Shown piece by piece: positions 10,445 through 23,261 of a DNA stretch of 64,000 nt. How positions within the stretch are numbered: position 1 is the stretch's first letter; every line of letters starts with the position of its first letter. The notes under the pieces were generated by a model, which saw only the letters and a program-made list of their open reading frames with translations, was not told the DNA's origin and ran no database searches. Origin of the DNA: Melitaea cinxia (Eukaryota; Arthropoda; Insecta; Lepidoptera; Nymphalidae); NCBI RefSeq assembly GCF_905220565.1, contig NC_059415.1, positions 12,166,001 through 12,230,000 of the forward strand, written 5' to 3'. The translations under genes and the position numbers were made by a program.

Positions 10445-11506
10445 TTATACAATTTTTTTTAAGTCGTCCTCAGTTGAAATATGCAGAACTGGTGAATTAT
10501 CAGATCGACGTACCATAACCGTACAGTTGCGTACCCAGCAGTAGGCATAATTCTTCTCCTTTGACTTAATCCGTGCTTGTTGTAAAAGAAATTTATTGCG
10601 TGTCGATAGATGGTCGTTTATATAGATGCGATTATTCACGCCGGCGAATCCTAGATCATGTGCTTTCAGGTCCTTAAGTCTACGAAGTGCACATAAAAAA
10701 TCATCTTTTTTATACCTAGACTGCATCTTCACAATTATCGGTTTAGGTTTCTTTACCTCAGTATTATTTTTAACTGCGACTCTGGTCACAAAATCAATGT
10801 CTGTACTTAAGTTGATTGGAAAACTACAGCGATCCGACAGTGTTTGAATAATTTTCAGTAGATTCTCACCGACTTTTTGTGGGATACCATTTATTTGAAT
10901 GTTCGATCGGCGTACCCATTGTTCATTCTTATAGTTATCCTCGATGATTCTATTTGTTATATTTTTGATCTCATCTAAATCGGTCTTAGATGTTTCAAGA
11001 ACTGAAACCCTGTTTTCGATTGCGGTTACTCGTTCAGAAAACTCATCCATTCTTGAGTTAACAGTTAACTTTAGATCCGCGATGTCCTTCGTCACTTGCT
11101 TTAGGTCACTTTGAATTAAATGAATAGCAGAAAATTGTGATTGAAGCACCGCCATTTTGGATAAAATATCATTGAGAACTTCACGAGCCGACCAGTCAAG
11201 CTGAGCTTCTTTATTCATGCTAAACTGCTTAGGCGTAGAACTATGATCTAAATTAATTTCAGAACAGAATCTTGAGTGGCCAGGTATACCATCGGAAGTA
11301 AGGAGGGTCTCGTCGTTTGAAGTATAAGATTTAACGTCTTCATCGCGGCACGGATTACATTTCCACGTATCTCTTGCCAAACCCAGTCTGTCAAATCCCC
11401 GCTCCGAAATTCCTCCGCATCCAAAGTGGTACTTCAACTTACAAGCAGAACATTCTGGCCCATGGCCCACAACTTCCTTACACATAGCACACTTTGTTGT
11501 AAACAT
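10445..11506 (-). CDS. LINE ORF1 protein: PHD finger, coiled coil, FP-like C-terminus
   Basis: This 353-residue protein is the presumed RNA-binding chaperone of the retrotransposon RNP. Residues 6-53 form a C4HC3 PHD-type zinc finger (C6, C9, C19, C22, H27, C30, C50, C53). Residues ~100-190 are rich in heptad-like I/L/V with charged residues (SQFSAIHLIQ...VTAIENRVSVLETS), consistent with a trimerising coiled coil. Residues ~200-353 resemble the C-terminal domain of baculovirus FP-type proteins found in many LINE ORF1 proteins, with NNRIYINDHLS, then YCWVRNCTV and NSPVLHI. PHD-bearing ORF1 proteins are known from CR1-group LINEs. The start is the first ATG before the zinc ligands. The frame is undamaged. 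Confidence 0.85.
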   Translation of the reverse strand: MFTTKCAMCKEVVGHGPECSACKLKYHFGCGGISERGFDRLGLARDTWKCNPCRDEDVKSYTSNDETLLTSDGIPGHSRFCSEINLDHSSTPKQFSMNKEAQLDWSAREVLNDILSKMAVLQSQFSAIHLIQSDLKQVTKDIADLKLTVNSRMDEFSERVTAIENRVSVLETSKTDLDEIKNITNRIIEDNYKNEQWVRRSNIQINGIPQKVGENLLKIIQTLSDRCSFPINLSTDIDFVTRVAVKNNTEVKKPKPIIVKMQSRYKKDDFLCALRRLKDLKAHDLGFAGVNNRIYINDHLSTRNKFLLQQARIKSKEKNYAYCWVRNCTVMVRRSDNSPVLHISTEDDLKKIV

Positions 11507-11632
11507 ATTGTCACAATATTATTAGATCGTATAACAGTTGACGTTAATAAAATGCGAGATGTCAAAGTACGTGTTTACCCAATGAACGCTAGCACGTGAC
11601 TGATATGATATGATGATTATGATATTGAGGTG

Positions 11633-11890
11633 CAGTAGGATATAGCCTGCTCAAAATCTGGAGCAACTCGTCTGGGGAAGTACATCAACATTATCGATGA
11701 CCACAGCTAAATAATACTGTTCTCAAGCAGTGTTGTGTTCCTGTGCTGAGTAAGGCGGCCAGAGCTCCTGTTCAGGAGTCGTTTCGGCAACGAGCTTGCG
11801 GTGCTTCTGGCGGTGCAGGCGTCTATAAGCTATGGTAATCGTTTAACATCAGGTGGGCGGTACGCTTGTATGCCGATTCGATACCGTATA
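11633..11890 (+). repeat. R1 element abutting the LINE 5' end
   Basis: CTCGTCTGGGGAAGTACATC through GGCGGTACGCTTGTATGCCG. It marks the outer limit of the CR1-group LINE. Confidence 0.85.
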
Positions 11891-12554
11891 AAAAAAAATA
11901 TTAATTGAGAAGAAACAGGTACTAATGGCCTATTCTAACAATTGTTGTTAAAGTCTATACGTAACTTTATGCAGGATAAAATCTATCCACAAGCGGTGAT
12001 GCCGGCCCTAAGTACAATAAGTACAGTAATGATCGTCACAAATGCGTTTTCTCTGTATCCTCACGGGAGCTCCGGGTCGCGTCACGATGGGATTTTTACT
12101 TGCGTCAATAGTCACGAGTGTACTTAGAGCAGTGAGAGTTGGGAGTGGTATGTGCGAGTTTGTTGTGACGGTAGATGGAAAATTATTTATTTCGGATTAC
12201 CCGCAGAATATACTAATCTAATATTTAAATTAAGAACGTTGAATGTACTTATTTTTATAAATTAAAAGTAAAGAAGATATTCTCAATACGGCTGTATTTT
12301 TGACGTCAGTTACCTTACAGCTTTTTTTCTGGGCTTGTCGATTTTGATGATTTATTTATACTTAACAGCTGGTGCTTATCGTTTAGTCCTATTTAAATTT
12401 AAGCGAAATCTGACAAGTAGTTCTTAAGCCGTCCCTAATAATCTGTATTATCAGTTGATGTAAATGGAAGTATTTTTTTTTTAATAAACAAACGTAATTA
12501 TTATAGGTGATCATAAATAGTGTAAAATCTTTATTCAATATATACGTGAATCAA

Positions 12555-12922
12555 ATCTTTGTATCCCTTTTTACGAAAATTGCGTGGACGGAGGAGTATG
12601 AAATTTCGCACACTTATAGTTTATATAGAGAAGGAGTGCAGAGATGCTAATATTATTCAAATTTATGCATAAAAATATATTAAATCAATAAGAAAAAAAA
12701 ACACATTACATACACTACCATGTATTTGACACACACACGCATATTATATTTTTTTGTTGATTGTCAATGTCTGGAGTCAAATTGAATTTTTTTTAAAAAG
12801 GTTCTTTATTTTCATTAGTTTTTGGTTTTCTTTAATTTTTTTTTTAAATTATGGTCGAATTTCGACCTCTGGGCGACCACTAGTATTAATATGTAAGAAA
12901 ATAATCGAAAATCGTAACAGAG
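12555..12922 (+). repeat. LINE 3' end fragment
   Basis: AAAATTGCGTGGACGGAGGA, ATTGTCAATGTCTGGAGTCA and TATGGTCGAATTTCGACC through GGGCGACCACTAGT. Confidence 0.6.
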
Positions 12923-13035
12923 AAGATAAACTGAGACGGCTTAATTCAAATCCATCTAAAGCTTTTCCTTGATGCACTTATAACGACATTTCGAGTCACT
13001 ACAATTTTATTAATATAGAAGATATAATAAAAGAA

Positions 13036-13228
13036 CGAGTGTGCTTTAGACCACACGACTGAAGTAAAACTTACGAAACGTAACTCACTCTTTATATCTT
13101 CACTAATTTATATCTTCCTCTCAACTTCCGTTCGCCTCGCCCGATCACACTTTTCGTAACGCTCTCGTCACGCTTTCATCGGCTTACTTCCCAAGTCAAG
13201 CGTTCGTAAAGAAGTTTTACTTCAAAAT
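13036..13228 (-). repeat. R3 element
   Basis: It begins GTGTGCTTTAGACCACACGA and TGAAGTAAAACTT, with the middle words TCAACTTCCGTTCGCCTCGC and CGTAACGCTCTCGTCACGC. It ends AAGAAGTTTTACTTCA. Confidence 0.88.
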
Positions 13229-14377
13229 AGAATCGATTCGATTAAAATAAAAGTCCACTGAATTTCTCAATAAAACAAACCTATTCAAATCCATTATTCG
13301 TATAATGTATTATTTAACGAGTACTAGTTAATCGTACAATCGGACCGCTGCGCTCGGTGGACAACAGCGCCGCGGGACGTCGATTGAGACGTCGGGTTTG
13401 ACTGCGTATTTTTATTTGTTGACTGATTGCGGAGATGTTAGTTTTGATTATGGTCATGTATGTATAGATAATATTAATTTTATAATTGTCTTTTTTTGCT
13501 AAGGATATTTTGTTAGAAAAGTGTTTTTTATTTTATATGTTTTTGATGCGTTTTATTGTTAATAATATAATAAAATAAGCAACGTGATGTTTAGGGCAGT
13601 AGATAGTATAGTATAAATTTACATTTTTTTAATTTGCAACTACTAAAAATATTTTACTAATTTTGTTACTCTGCTAAAAATACATTGCCAATAAAAATAC
13701 ACATTAAAGCAGATCGATATGAATATTAAGTGGGAAAATACAAACACAAGTAAAACGAAGAAAAATATAAGATTTTTGTTAATATAAGTAGCATTTTCGT
13801 AATATGCGTTTAGTAAAAATCTATTATTTGTATACTACGTAGGATTAATCGAGATTTATCGCTATATTATACACGTAATCACAATAAAATCGGTACAGCG
13901 CGGTCCTCAGTGAAGTGGGCGTGTGGGCAGCGCTCAGCGGGCGAGCGGCGCCGCGGGATGTCTATTAACACATTACTACTCGTTCTAAGGACGTACCGAG
14001 TTTGATGGGATTGATGTAAATATAACGCCTTCTGTTTACTGTTCTGATTTATTGTTTGTGAGTTTAAGGGTAGCTGATAAACAGAAGGAAATTGTTTCAA
14101 AGTTGTACCTTTTTTATTTCATTTTCGTATATGTTAAGTGTGGCAGGATACACGTACAGGCAGACATAGCAGGTTGTTCACGAGGTAGGCGATATGATAC
14201 CTGTGATTTACGTATCAGCCGACCGATATCATGGCTGTTCTCTTTTACCATGAAGATGGAATGAAGTATATGACTGATGTAATACTTTTTTATTAATACA
14301 TTAACATAAAAATAATACATGCATTAGTATGTATTATACCTAGACTCAGCTATTTATTTATATTTATATTTTGATAT

Positions 14378-14530
14378 AAAAGCAATCGTCATTTTACAAA
14401 TTAAAATTTTTAAATTATTATTATTTTTAAAGTGATGCTACCACCGATTCGGGATGCAGATTCTGAAGAAAAGAATCGGAAAAAACTCCGCAGTTACACT
14501 TTTGCAAATAAATGTGTTTTACGTGAACTT
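14378..14530 (+). repeat. Short interspersed repeat tail
   Basis: CAATCGTCATTTTACAAATT, ACCGATTCGGGATGCAGATT and TCCGCAGTTACACTTTT are words of a common lepidopteran SINE. A diverged partner is at 15360-15440. Confidence 0.55.
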
Positions 14531-15052
14531 AACGAAATGGTTTAGAATTACTAAACATTGTATTACTACATTTTTCTCGACCAAAAGTACAAAGTCTATT
14601 CGTTGTTAAAAAAACCCTAAACGTAGAAGAACATTATTTTCCAAGCGCAGCAACGGTCTGTAGCTTGTATATATAGTAAGTAAAAAAGCAATCACGGTAA
14701 TCCCAATATTTCACCCCCAATTTAACAAGTGTACCTCCACGTGTAGCTTCTCACGGCTCTCAACTGATTTACGCTGAGACTACCGCCAGCTGATTAAGGA
14801 TCGACTTATAAGGGTGCTGTGTTACAAGACGTCAGAGGAAACTTTTTTTTAACTGACCTAAAAAAAAGGAGGAGGGTTTCATTTCGACTGTATTTTTTTT
14901 TTTCGTGTTAACTGCGTAACTTTTTACTGGGAGTACCTACTGATTTCAACGATTCTTTATTATTTAAAAGTTGGTGTATGTCATGTGGTCCAATGTATAT
15001 TGTAGCGAGATGTAATGAGTAGTTTTTGAGTTAAGTTACCTAAGCTTTTTTT

Positions 15053-15295
15053 ATACAACTAGGTCGGTAAACGAGCTCACGGCTCACCTGATAGTAAGCG
15101 ATTTCTGTAGCCTATAGACGCTTCCAACACCCAAGTGCATCGCAAGCGTAAATCCGACCCTACCCCTGACCCCCCAGGAGCTCTGGTCACCTTAATCACG
15201 ACAAGAACACAGCACAACTTGAAAGCAGTACTGTTTTAGCTGTGATATTCTGTAAGGGTCGGCCTGTTCGAATTTTGGGCATGATATTTTTACAA
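15053..15295 (-). repeat. R1 element
   Basis: ACAACTAGGTCGGTAAACGA through TGTGATATTCTGTAAGGGTC. Confidence 0.83.
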
Positions 15296-15359
15296 AGGCA
15301 CTCTTGAATCTTCGTTTCATATGATATGTACATATGTATATGATTCTTTAATTAAATAA

Positions 15360-15445
15360 TTATAGCTATCAATTCGGTATGTAGATTATGTTGAGAAGAC
15401 TTGGCAAGAAGCTCCGCATTTACTCTTTTAACTTAGTATGCAAAT
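15360..15445 (+). repeat. Short interspersed repeat fragment
   Basis: CAATTCGGTATGTAGATTAT and GGCAAGAAGCTCCGCATTTA match the 14378 copy. Confidence 0.5.
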
Positions 15446-15609
15446 AACGTTGGATCTAAAATTCTAGATAAACATCTAAGCCCCATATTTAATTGAGATG
15501 TTTACGTATATGTATATAAGATAATCATATTCTGGAATATAAGTGTTCGTAAAAACGGATAAAAATAATTTTTAACGAAAAAGGTAATTTGGGGTTGCAC
15601 ATATATAAT

Positions 15610-15812
15610 ACTAGCTGACCTGGCGAACTTCGTATCACCTTATTTTTTTCTGAAATATAATAATAACATAATATATCAAAATAAAATATAGCCTATCTTT
15701 TAAGTTGGATCAAACTGCACACGTTGTGCAAATTTGACTAAAATCGGTTAAGTAGTTTAGGAGTCCATTGAGGACAAACATTGTGACACGAGATTTATAT
15801 ATATATATAATA
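15610..15812 (+). repeat. LINE 3' end, RTE-like
   Basis: ACTAGCTGACCTGGCGAACT, AAATCGGTTAAGTAGTTTAG and GACACGAGATTTATATATAT. Confidence 0.6.
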
Positions 15813-18800
15813 TATAAAAATAATATATAAAATGTGTACGCATAATTATTATAAACATTCATGACTTTTAATTACGTCATCCATCAAAGAGAATTTGAAA
15901 GCTATGCAAAATTGAATGCATTCTATAAAAAAAAGTTCAAAAAACGTCGCATGTGTTCTCCGGGACATATGACGCGTAATCGAATGAAAACAATCGACTT
16001 TTTTGACCCTCGTAATCGAATCGGACAATCGAAAACAATCCAATACTTGAACTAGCGATTATCGCCGCGTCGCTAAGTACTCGCGACGTTGAATCAGGGG
16101 AGAGAGGTCTGGGGCGTGCGAGGGAAATACATATATAGAAATAATTGTGTGTTAGAGTGAGAGGGGAGTAATTCTGAGTGGAGTAGTACCGACAGATTGG
16201 CGCGCACATGTCGAGACGCGATGTGCTTTTTGCTAACTTCGTAGTGATGGGTGCTTGAGTTTTGTTGGTCGAAGTTTGTCGATATGTTAATATGATTTTT
16301 ATTTGAATTCTTTCATCGATGTTATTTAAATAGTTTAATTAACATTGTTATAGTTTTTTAACTATGTCCTGTTTCTGTCGTAATAGTCGAAAATGAAACT
16401 ATTACACTTATTAAAATGAAACAAATGAAATGAACAATGAAATCAAAAATGTTTAAAATGAAACAAGTATCTCGGATTTTATCACGGTTTATTAAGTTTT
16501 TTAAACTCCATGCTTGCTGTAAAGTATCCGGAACGTCGAGAATTCAAAACAACATAGGTAGTAAACCGCGGTAAATCTGAAAAAGTTGCTTCATTTTAAT
16601 GATTACAATTCGCGTAAATATTAGAAAACTATTAGAGTTCTTTAGCTATTTCCTATTTGTATAGTCAAGATAACATGTGAAATTAAAAGTTATAAAATAA
16701 TTGAATTATTTTTGCTTAAAGTAAATTTTTGTTAATTTTTTTTTTTGTTACTTGTGTTTCTGTTCTTTTTTATTAGTGTATCTTACATACCGAAAACAAA
16801 TATTTATATTTAGCAAAGATATATAAAAATCACAGTGTTTATTAATAAAACATTAAATTTATTTTATTTTACCATCCCTAGTGACAGCCGCTAGTGAAAG
16901 GGGAGCCGCGGGCCGAATGGCAGCACTTGTTTGTGCGATTTAATTTCATTTATCAGCGCATTACTTACTCAGAGAGAATTACTTATACGGATTACTCGAC
17001 TTTCCCCGCCCCCCTTTCATATGTAAATATGTCACGTAGTTGAAATTTTACACTTAGAAATATGTATATTCAAAGCGAGCTAATCCGCGGTGTTTCGATA
17101 GAGTCGTTATTAATTTTTTTTTTATCGTTAAATTGATGGAAATGTGATTATAAAATTATATTGATGATACAATCATATGGATGAGATGTATTGTATTACT
17201 AAAAGAATTACTATTGTTAGAACTTTCGTCTCATTGCTTATTTCTACCGGTACCTATCACACAAGATCCGCTACATCCGCTACAAAATTAATGCGATTTC
17301 ACCATTTGTCTAAGTTTAAATCTGCTATAAAATTAAATCATCTAGAAAAGAAGTTATTCGGTACTCTATAAATAGTTGTAGGGAAATCCTATCATAGACG
17401 TTTTTGAGTGACAGATGTGCCAATCTTCGAACCAGCTTTTTTTACACGAAAAACGAATATATGTATATGGTATATTATACATATGTCCAAATTCCGCTCC
17501 TACGTACGGAAGGAGTGGATAGATGTTAGAAGGTAATAAAAAAATTTCCTATAAATAGATCTATCAATTAAACCCACCCACTCATCTCGTAACTAGAAAG
17601 TTTATTTAAACCCGAACCCATCTCCGAGGCCCCTCTAAGGCTCCCTTAGTTGAAATTTTATATTCAAAGGGGCAATGTTTAGCCAACATTTGCATGTACA
17701 TTTGCGTTTATTAAAGTGAAATAAATTGTGATGTCTCAATGTACGTCACGCCTCGGGCGCTCGTTACTTGCGTTCGAGTGATTTTATGGGCTTTTATGGG
17801 CTTTGCGTAATGTCATAGACACCTGTTGACTTTTTAGTTATGGATGCTGTAGAAAAATATGTGCGTATTATTTGGTTGTGATTGCAATGTTTGTATTCTT
17901 GATTAAGAAGTTGTGATTCAATGTTATTCGTGTATCAACTCAATGTTAAGAATATAGATTAAATTTGTTTATGTATATTAAAGTTTTTTTTTTTAATTAT
18001 AGTGACGTACAGTTTAAAGTTTTTCTCTTACAAAAGTTTGAAATGACCACAACGTTAACAAAAGGAGGGTTAAAAATTTCGTGCTTTTTATAAAAGACAA
18101 CAAGTCTCCTGTTAAAATGTACTAAATTGATTTTCAACAAAAATATGTACTAAAAAACAAATGTTATAACGTTTTTGGTAAATATCATAAACATACATTA
18201 CATAAAAATAAAAAAAAAAATCATATAGCAGTTAATAAAATGAAAAGAAAATTGAACTATAAATAACTCATCATAAATTATTCTAACACGTTACACTTAA
18301 CAGATGTTACGCTAATAACAATATCAAATCAAACGTCACGACGATATATCGGGACACGGATCCGTCTCGAATTGGTACCGCTTTTAATAAATCGTCCCGG
18401 GAAATTAACATACCTTCCGCACTTAAGATGCCACAACAATCACGCCACGTCCACTTTACCCTGACCTGCCCAGGATTATGTTTAAAGATTGTCCAAAAAT
18501 GTAGTGTTATGTTTTGAGAGTTTTTTTAAGTTACTTACTTTTTTCCAAAGTAGTGCTTTTGTTCGATTAATCTATAGATTTTTTAAAATATAGACGGATG
18601 AATGGTATGGCATAATCTATATATTTATGCTAGTTTGTAACAAAGCTATAGAATTTCGTTATACCTGCAGTAGAAAAAAAAAATCAATTATTTTTACAAA
18701 AATTTGTATTGAAATTAGAATAGTGATCATATAACTTGTTGATATTATATAGTTCTGAATATTATTTACAATAATTATGTAATTAAACAACTATAATATT

Positions 18801-19330
18801 CTAATGCGAGTTTTAAAACCAAGTAAATTAAATATGTAAATCGAGTAAGCAATCAATAAACAATATTGTTAAAGCAATCACACTCGAAGGCCATTTCTCC
18901 GTGGTCGTGTGAAAATGTTTCGAGTGAGACACGTACTTCGTAATGGAGCGTATATTTCACTCGAAAAGGCGCCGAAACTCACCGTACGTTTGTCTAACTG
19001 AAATTAAGAACGAAAACATCTTAAACTGGCAATAAATTTCTCTAGACTAGCGCCGGCTCTGTGCTGCCAGATGAATGACGTTCCCACTCCGCCTTTAGTT
19101 GTTTAATTTTTTTTATTATTATTTAGTTTATGTATTCGGTGATTATAATTTAAGTTTGGTATGTTATTGTTTGTATTGTAGGATAGTATGTTATTTAATT
19201 TAAAAAAAGTCTTTTTAGTAATCTGATAAAAAAAAGAGAACATAATGTAGATTAATTTTACTCGTGTTTTTTTCAGTGAACTCGATACAATCTGTATTCG
19301 ACGAAAGAGTCTATGCTTGTATTAAATTTA
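15813..19330. other. Intergenic AT-rich DNA, no gene recognised
   Basis: Short frames only, with no splice-flanked coding signal and no clear repeat copy. T/A homopolymer runs are common. Confidence 0.6.
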
Positions 19331-19334
19331 GTAA

Positions 19335-19562
19335 AAAAATAATAATTACCCAATCGACCTAAATTCGGGTAAATTTCCTAAATCGGTCAACATTGAATGC
19401 GCAAGCGCCGCCTGTTCAGTTCGTCTTCCATTAGCGCATTTGAATTTAGAACGCGCCCCGATTGGGCGACGGCGGCCATTAATCATTGGCGCCCGCTTTG
19501 AAACATACTTTAACGTAATTTCGTTCGGATTTAATGCTACGCTGCGATTACGTTTGCGATGA
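19335..19562 (+). other. GC-rich patch with a 75-codon open frame
   Basis: Sequence such as GAACGCGCCCCGATTGGGCG stands out from AT-rich surroundings. One plus frame without an ATG is open for ~75 codons (it contains LPLAHLNLERAPIGRRRPL). Composition and lack of splice sites make coding doubtful. It may be a conserved non-coding or regulatory block. Confidence 0.3.
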
Positions 19563-19689
19563 TAAAATAAATGTTACATTTGTTACTTGACTAACCTTTT
19601 AAATGTAAACCAAATTTAGTATACTCAAAATACTAATTTGAGCCATTTGATACTAATTTTAAATGAATGTGTATGACATATCGCTCTTG

Positions 19690-20015
19690 TATGCGCATGC
19701 CGTGTACCTGTGCACTTAAACTCCCGGTGATTCCCGGTTCGATTCCCGCTTCAGATGGATACTTGTATTTGTTCAATTATTTCATTCTGGTCTGGGTGTC
19801 TGTCCTTGTGGGTCTCCCCATCTAGACTCGGAGAACACGTTAAGCTGTCGGTGCCGCTTGCTACCATAGATTCCTGCTGTTATTGTTGCTCATATTAGGG
19901 AATATATCCGTCAACACGCAGTGGAGTAGCGTGATGGATTAGCTTTGATCATTTTTCTACGTCTCGAAAAAAAAGAGACCTACGGCCAGCAGTGGAATGT
20001 GAACAGATGAGATAG
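19690..20015 (+). mobile_element. R4 tRNA-derived SINE, diverged
   Basis: The B-box-like GGTTCGATTCCC is followed by the R4 body (GTCTGGGTGTCTGTCCTTG, CACGTTAAGCTGTCGG, GGGAATATATCCGTCAACAC). A decayed tail, GAGACCTACGGCCAGCAGTGG, closes the element. Confidence 0.8.
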
Positions 20016-20019
20016 TAAC

Positions 20020-21845
20020 TTGTGTGACTTGTGTAACGTGTGTGACTTTATTGATATATCGCTGTATAACACAAGAAGTCGTTATATGTTTTTTATTATT
20101 GCTAGTAAAAAATATCGATCGTCAGTACATCCAAACATACCACCAATATAATTCTTAGGAATCTTCACACGCCGATGTTAACTCTTTTAATCCGGACGCA
20201 ATAGCAATAAATTTCTGAGGCTTTTGTAATGTGATTCAATAATGAGTTTTAATTACTCATTGATAAAGTTTTAGTGGAATCATGTCTAGACTAAGCTGAT
20301 CATTGTAGAACTAGCTATTGGTGTTTTAGGATAAGAATAAATATCCACCACTACTCTAATGACTACTCCTTAGAAAGATAAAATAAAAATCTGTGGTTTT
20401 ACTGACTGTTAATAATGATATTCATTTAATCGCCTGTCCGTTCGTGGTTACTGCCATACTCCATTGAGTTTTTGATGAAATTCTGTGATGTACATATACG
20501 CGAATCCAAATTGAACTTTAGGGTAAGTTGATATTGGGAGCGACTTAAGTTTGATACCAAGATGATGAAGCTTTTGCCTGAACCTATGTCATCTAAAAGT
20601 ATGTGACGCGACTAATGTAGGTGTCCGAAAATTAACTCATACAAACAAATAAACTGTACTTTTATAAAACTTCATTGTGACTCATGTAAACGTGAGTGAA
20701 ATCGCACTGAATGTCTAGTATTAATACTGATATAGAAACATGTTTCGTTTACTTGTATTTGTTAATATTTCTTCTAAAGCTCGTCGGAGAGAATTTGACA
20801 AAATCAGACTCGGCCATAGAGGTTCTTAAAGATGTCGGTATTCAAATTTATTCCGTTACTAAATTGTTCTCGAATATAATGATACGTAAACTGTGTACTA
20901 ATATCTAAAAACACAAATTTGTATGACCCTAAAAACGCTTAACTATGTATCAATTTGTTTCACCGGAGCGACTAATAAGTATAAATCCATATCACAAATA
21001 GATAGAAGGACATGGTTCGGGAACATTACCGGATACTTACGTTATTATGTCCGATAAAATTATTAGGGCAAATTTGAAATAAATAAGGGTCACTTAGAAT
21101 GAGACACTAAAAACGTTTCGGCGTTTTAAAAAACAAAATACTAACATGGCGCCATTCCCGGCGTTCGGAATTCGAAAATGGTATTACAAACTCGCTTCCC
21201 GATTGGTCACTCGGGCATAATGTGGTCAGATACAAAAATAAATTTTCCACGAATTTTTATTTATTTTCAACTCTATCGAGTTTTATATAAAGGTTGGTTT
21301 GATTGTATTTTTAACGTTGTCAGTGTTTTACAGATGCGATTATATTGGACCTCCTCACCGAGTGACGTGTTAAGATAGTGTTATCTTAAATATTTCGTGC
21401 CTGGAATCCATCGGTTCAACGCCGTTTTTGTTAGACGGAATTATAAATATTATCTGGTGTGTCTCGTAAATGCGTCTGTGAACTTTGTCGATAGGTATGA
21501 AGGATTTGTTGACGAGATAATGATAAAGGTATTTTTTTTTTGCGAGCAGAGCAGTTTGTTTATTAAAGTCCGGTCCCTATAACGATTCGTTTTCAGTATG
21601 AACGGTTTGTAACGGGACGAGTCGTTTTCTGAATATAGGAACAAGTGTTTAACAACTGTATTGAATGCAGTGTAAATCAAAGATATAAGTAGAGCTTACT
21701 TATAGTACCAGTTTAGCAAATTTGTGCTAGTATTAACGTTTATTGTTATGTAAGTATGTATACAATTTTTAACTTTTTACGCTCATGCAAAGGAAGGATT
21801 ATGTTTTAATTATACGTGTAGGTTTATAACCTTCGTTAATTATAT
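20020..21845. other. Unique AT-rich DNA, nothing recognised
   Basis: No repeat copies, splice-flanked exons or hairpins that I could support. Frames of 60-76 codons overlap each other on both strands and look incidental. Confidence 0.55.
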
Positions 21846-21849
21846 ATCG

Positions 21850-22140
21850 ATACTAGCTGACTCGGCAAACGTTGTCTTGCCGCTAAACGCTATTTAAAAA
21901 TAGGGGTTGGTGGTAGAAGGGTTAAACATCACACAAATCATAATAAAATAAAAATAAATAATTTATCTAAGAATCAAAAAAATTAGGGGTGGACTACCCT
22001 TAAAATTTAGGGGGATGAAAAATAGATGTTCGATTCTCAAACCTACTCAATATGCACACAAAATTTCGTGATCGGTCAAGCCGTTTCGGAGGAGTTTAAC
22101 TACAAACACCGCGACACGAGAATTTTATATATTAGATAAA
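21850..22140 (+). repeat. LINE 3' end, RTE-like
   Basis: ACTAGCTGACTCGGCAAACG, GAAAAATAGATGTTCGATTC, CAAGCCGTTTCGGAGGAGTT and ACGAGAATTTTATATATTAG. Same family as 28910 and 53718. Confidence 0.72.
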
Positions 22141-22635
22141 TATAATTTGTATGTAAGATTCGTCTTAGAGTTTTATTTTTACGTTGAACATATGAAGAAA
22201 GAAATTTAATATTAAAAAATGTTAAATGTTTATAATATATAAAATATATGACAACTACGTAAATTTTTTATTATTTCACAATACGTTAAATGCCATTCGA
22301 ATAGTGAGCAGACGAAATGGCCATTGCAAGTAGGTAGCCTATCTTTTTAGCTGACGTCTAGCGCTTACGGACAAAATTATTTGCAATTATTTTCAACGTT
22401 CTCCGATTAATCTCGGCGATAGTGATGGTCGTTTTGTCGATAAGTTGTAGTACTTGTAATTTATTATTGCATAAATGTAATGTTTTTGATTTGTGGTACG
22501 TAAAGATAGGTTTAATTCTCAAAGAAGGTTTTATAATTTAATTAATTTGTTTCGAGTCTAGATGGTTTTAAAATATTGGTGTTTTAAGTTCCAATCATTT
22601 TCCTAAACGGAGTAAGGGTAGTTTTTTAGACGATT

Positions 22636-22785
22636 ATGTCAACAAACAAGCTTACGGTCCAACTGGTGGTAAGCAGCTACCGTAGCAGTATTATTTAGCT
22701 GTGATCTTCTATAAGGTTAAGGTATTTCCCCAGACGGGCCGCTCCTGATTTTGACCAGGGTATTTCCTGGTGTGCTGTGTCGGCT
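22636..22785 (-). repeat. R1 element, internally deleted and decayed
   Basis: TGTCAACAAACAAGCTTACGG and AGCTGTGATCTTCTATAAGG are kept; the middle is missing. Confidence 0.65.
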
Positions 22786-23261
22786 AATTTCAATACGAGT
22801 GTTAACTTAACAATATGTGAAGTTAATTCTTATTTCATAGCTTCTTGAGAGCTATCAGGTCCCTCGCTCCATCACAGTATCGGTATTATAATTTAGATTT
22901 TGCAGTATCGTGCTTTTATTAAGCAAACGATCTTAACTCAGGCTACGCGTTGTAATGAAGTTCGAGTTTGATAGTAAAGTATTCCTTATTTATATAGGTG
23001 TAAGGGTCAATGTACCTGGTTGATCACTTTCAAATATTAGCACAGCTATAATTGAATTCGCGAGGGCTCGAGCGATGTTGCAGCGATTTTTATTTTAATA
23101 ATGTATTTGCGTTTCGTCTTCTTGCTTGATCGAGTTATCTCGTTGTTTTGTTTTAAGATTTATTTTTAACTAGTATGTAAGTAACAGTAGCTTAGGGTAG
23201 ATTATGGTTGTCAAAATTATCAATTTATCGGGAGAGGAAAAAAATTTATACAATTTTTGAA

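Larger units (their letters stand above)
6370..11590 (-). mobile_element. Full-length CR1-group LINE with three open frames
   Basis: This is a minus-strand non-LTR retrotransposon in transcription order ORF1 (11506-10445), a third frame ORFX (10385-9456), ORF2 (9468-6616) and an AT-rich 3' UTR ending in AATAAA-like repeats near 6370-6400. All three frames are intact, which suggests recent activity. The edges are approximate. The 5' edge lies between the ORF1 ATG and an R1 repeat that begins near 11633. I found no clear target-site duplication. The PHD-type ORF1 and the reverse transcriptase motifs place it in the CR1/L2/Rex1-like group; the exact clade is uncertain. Confidence 0.88.
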
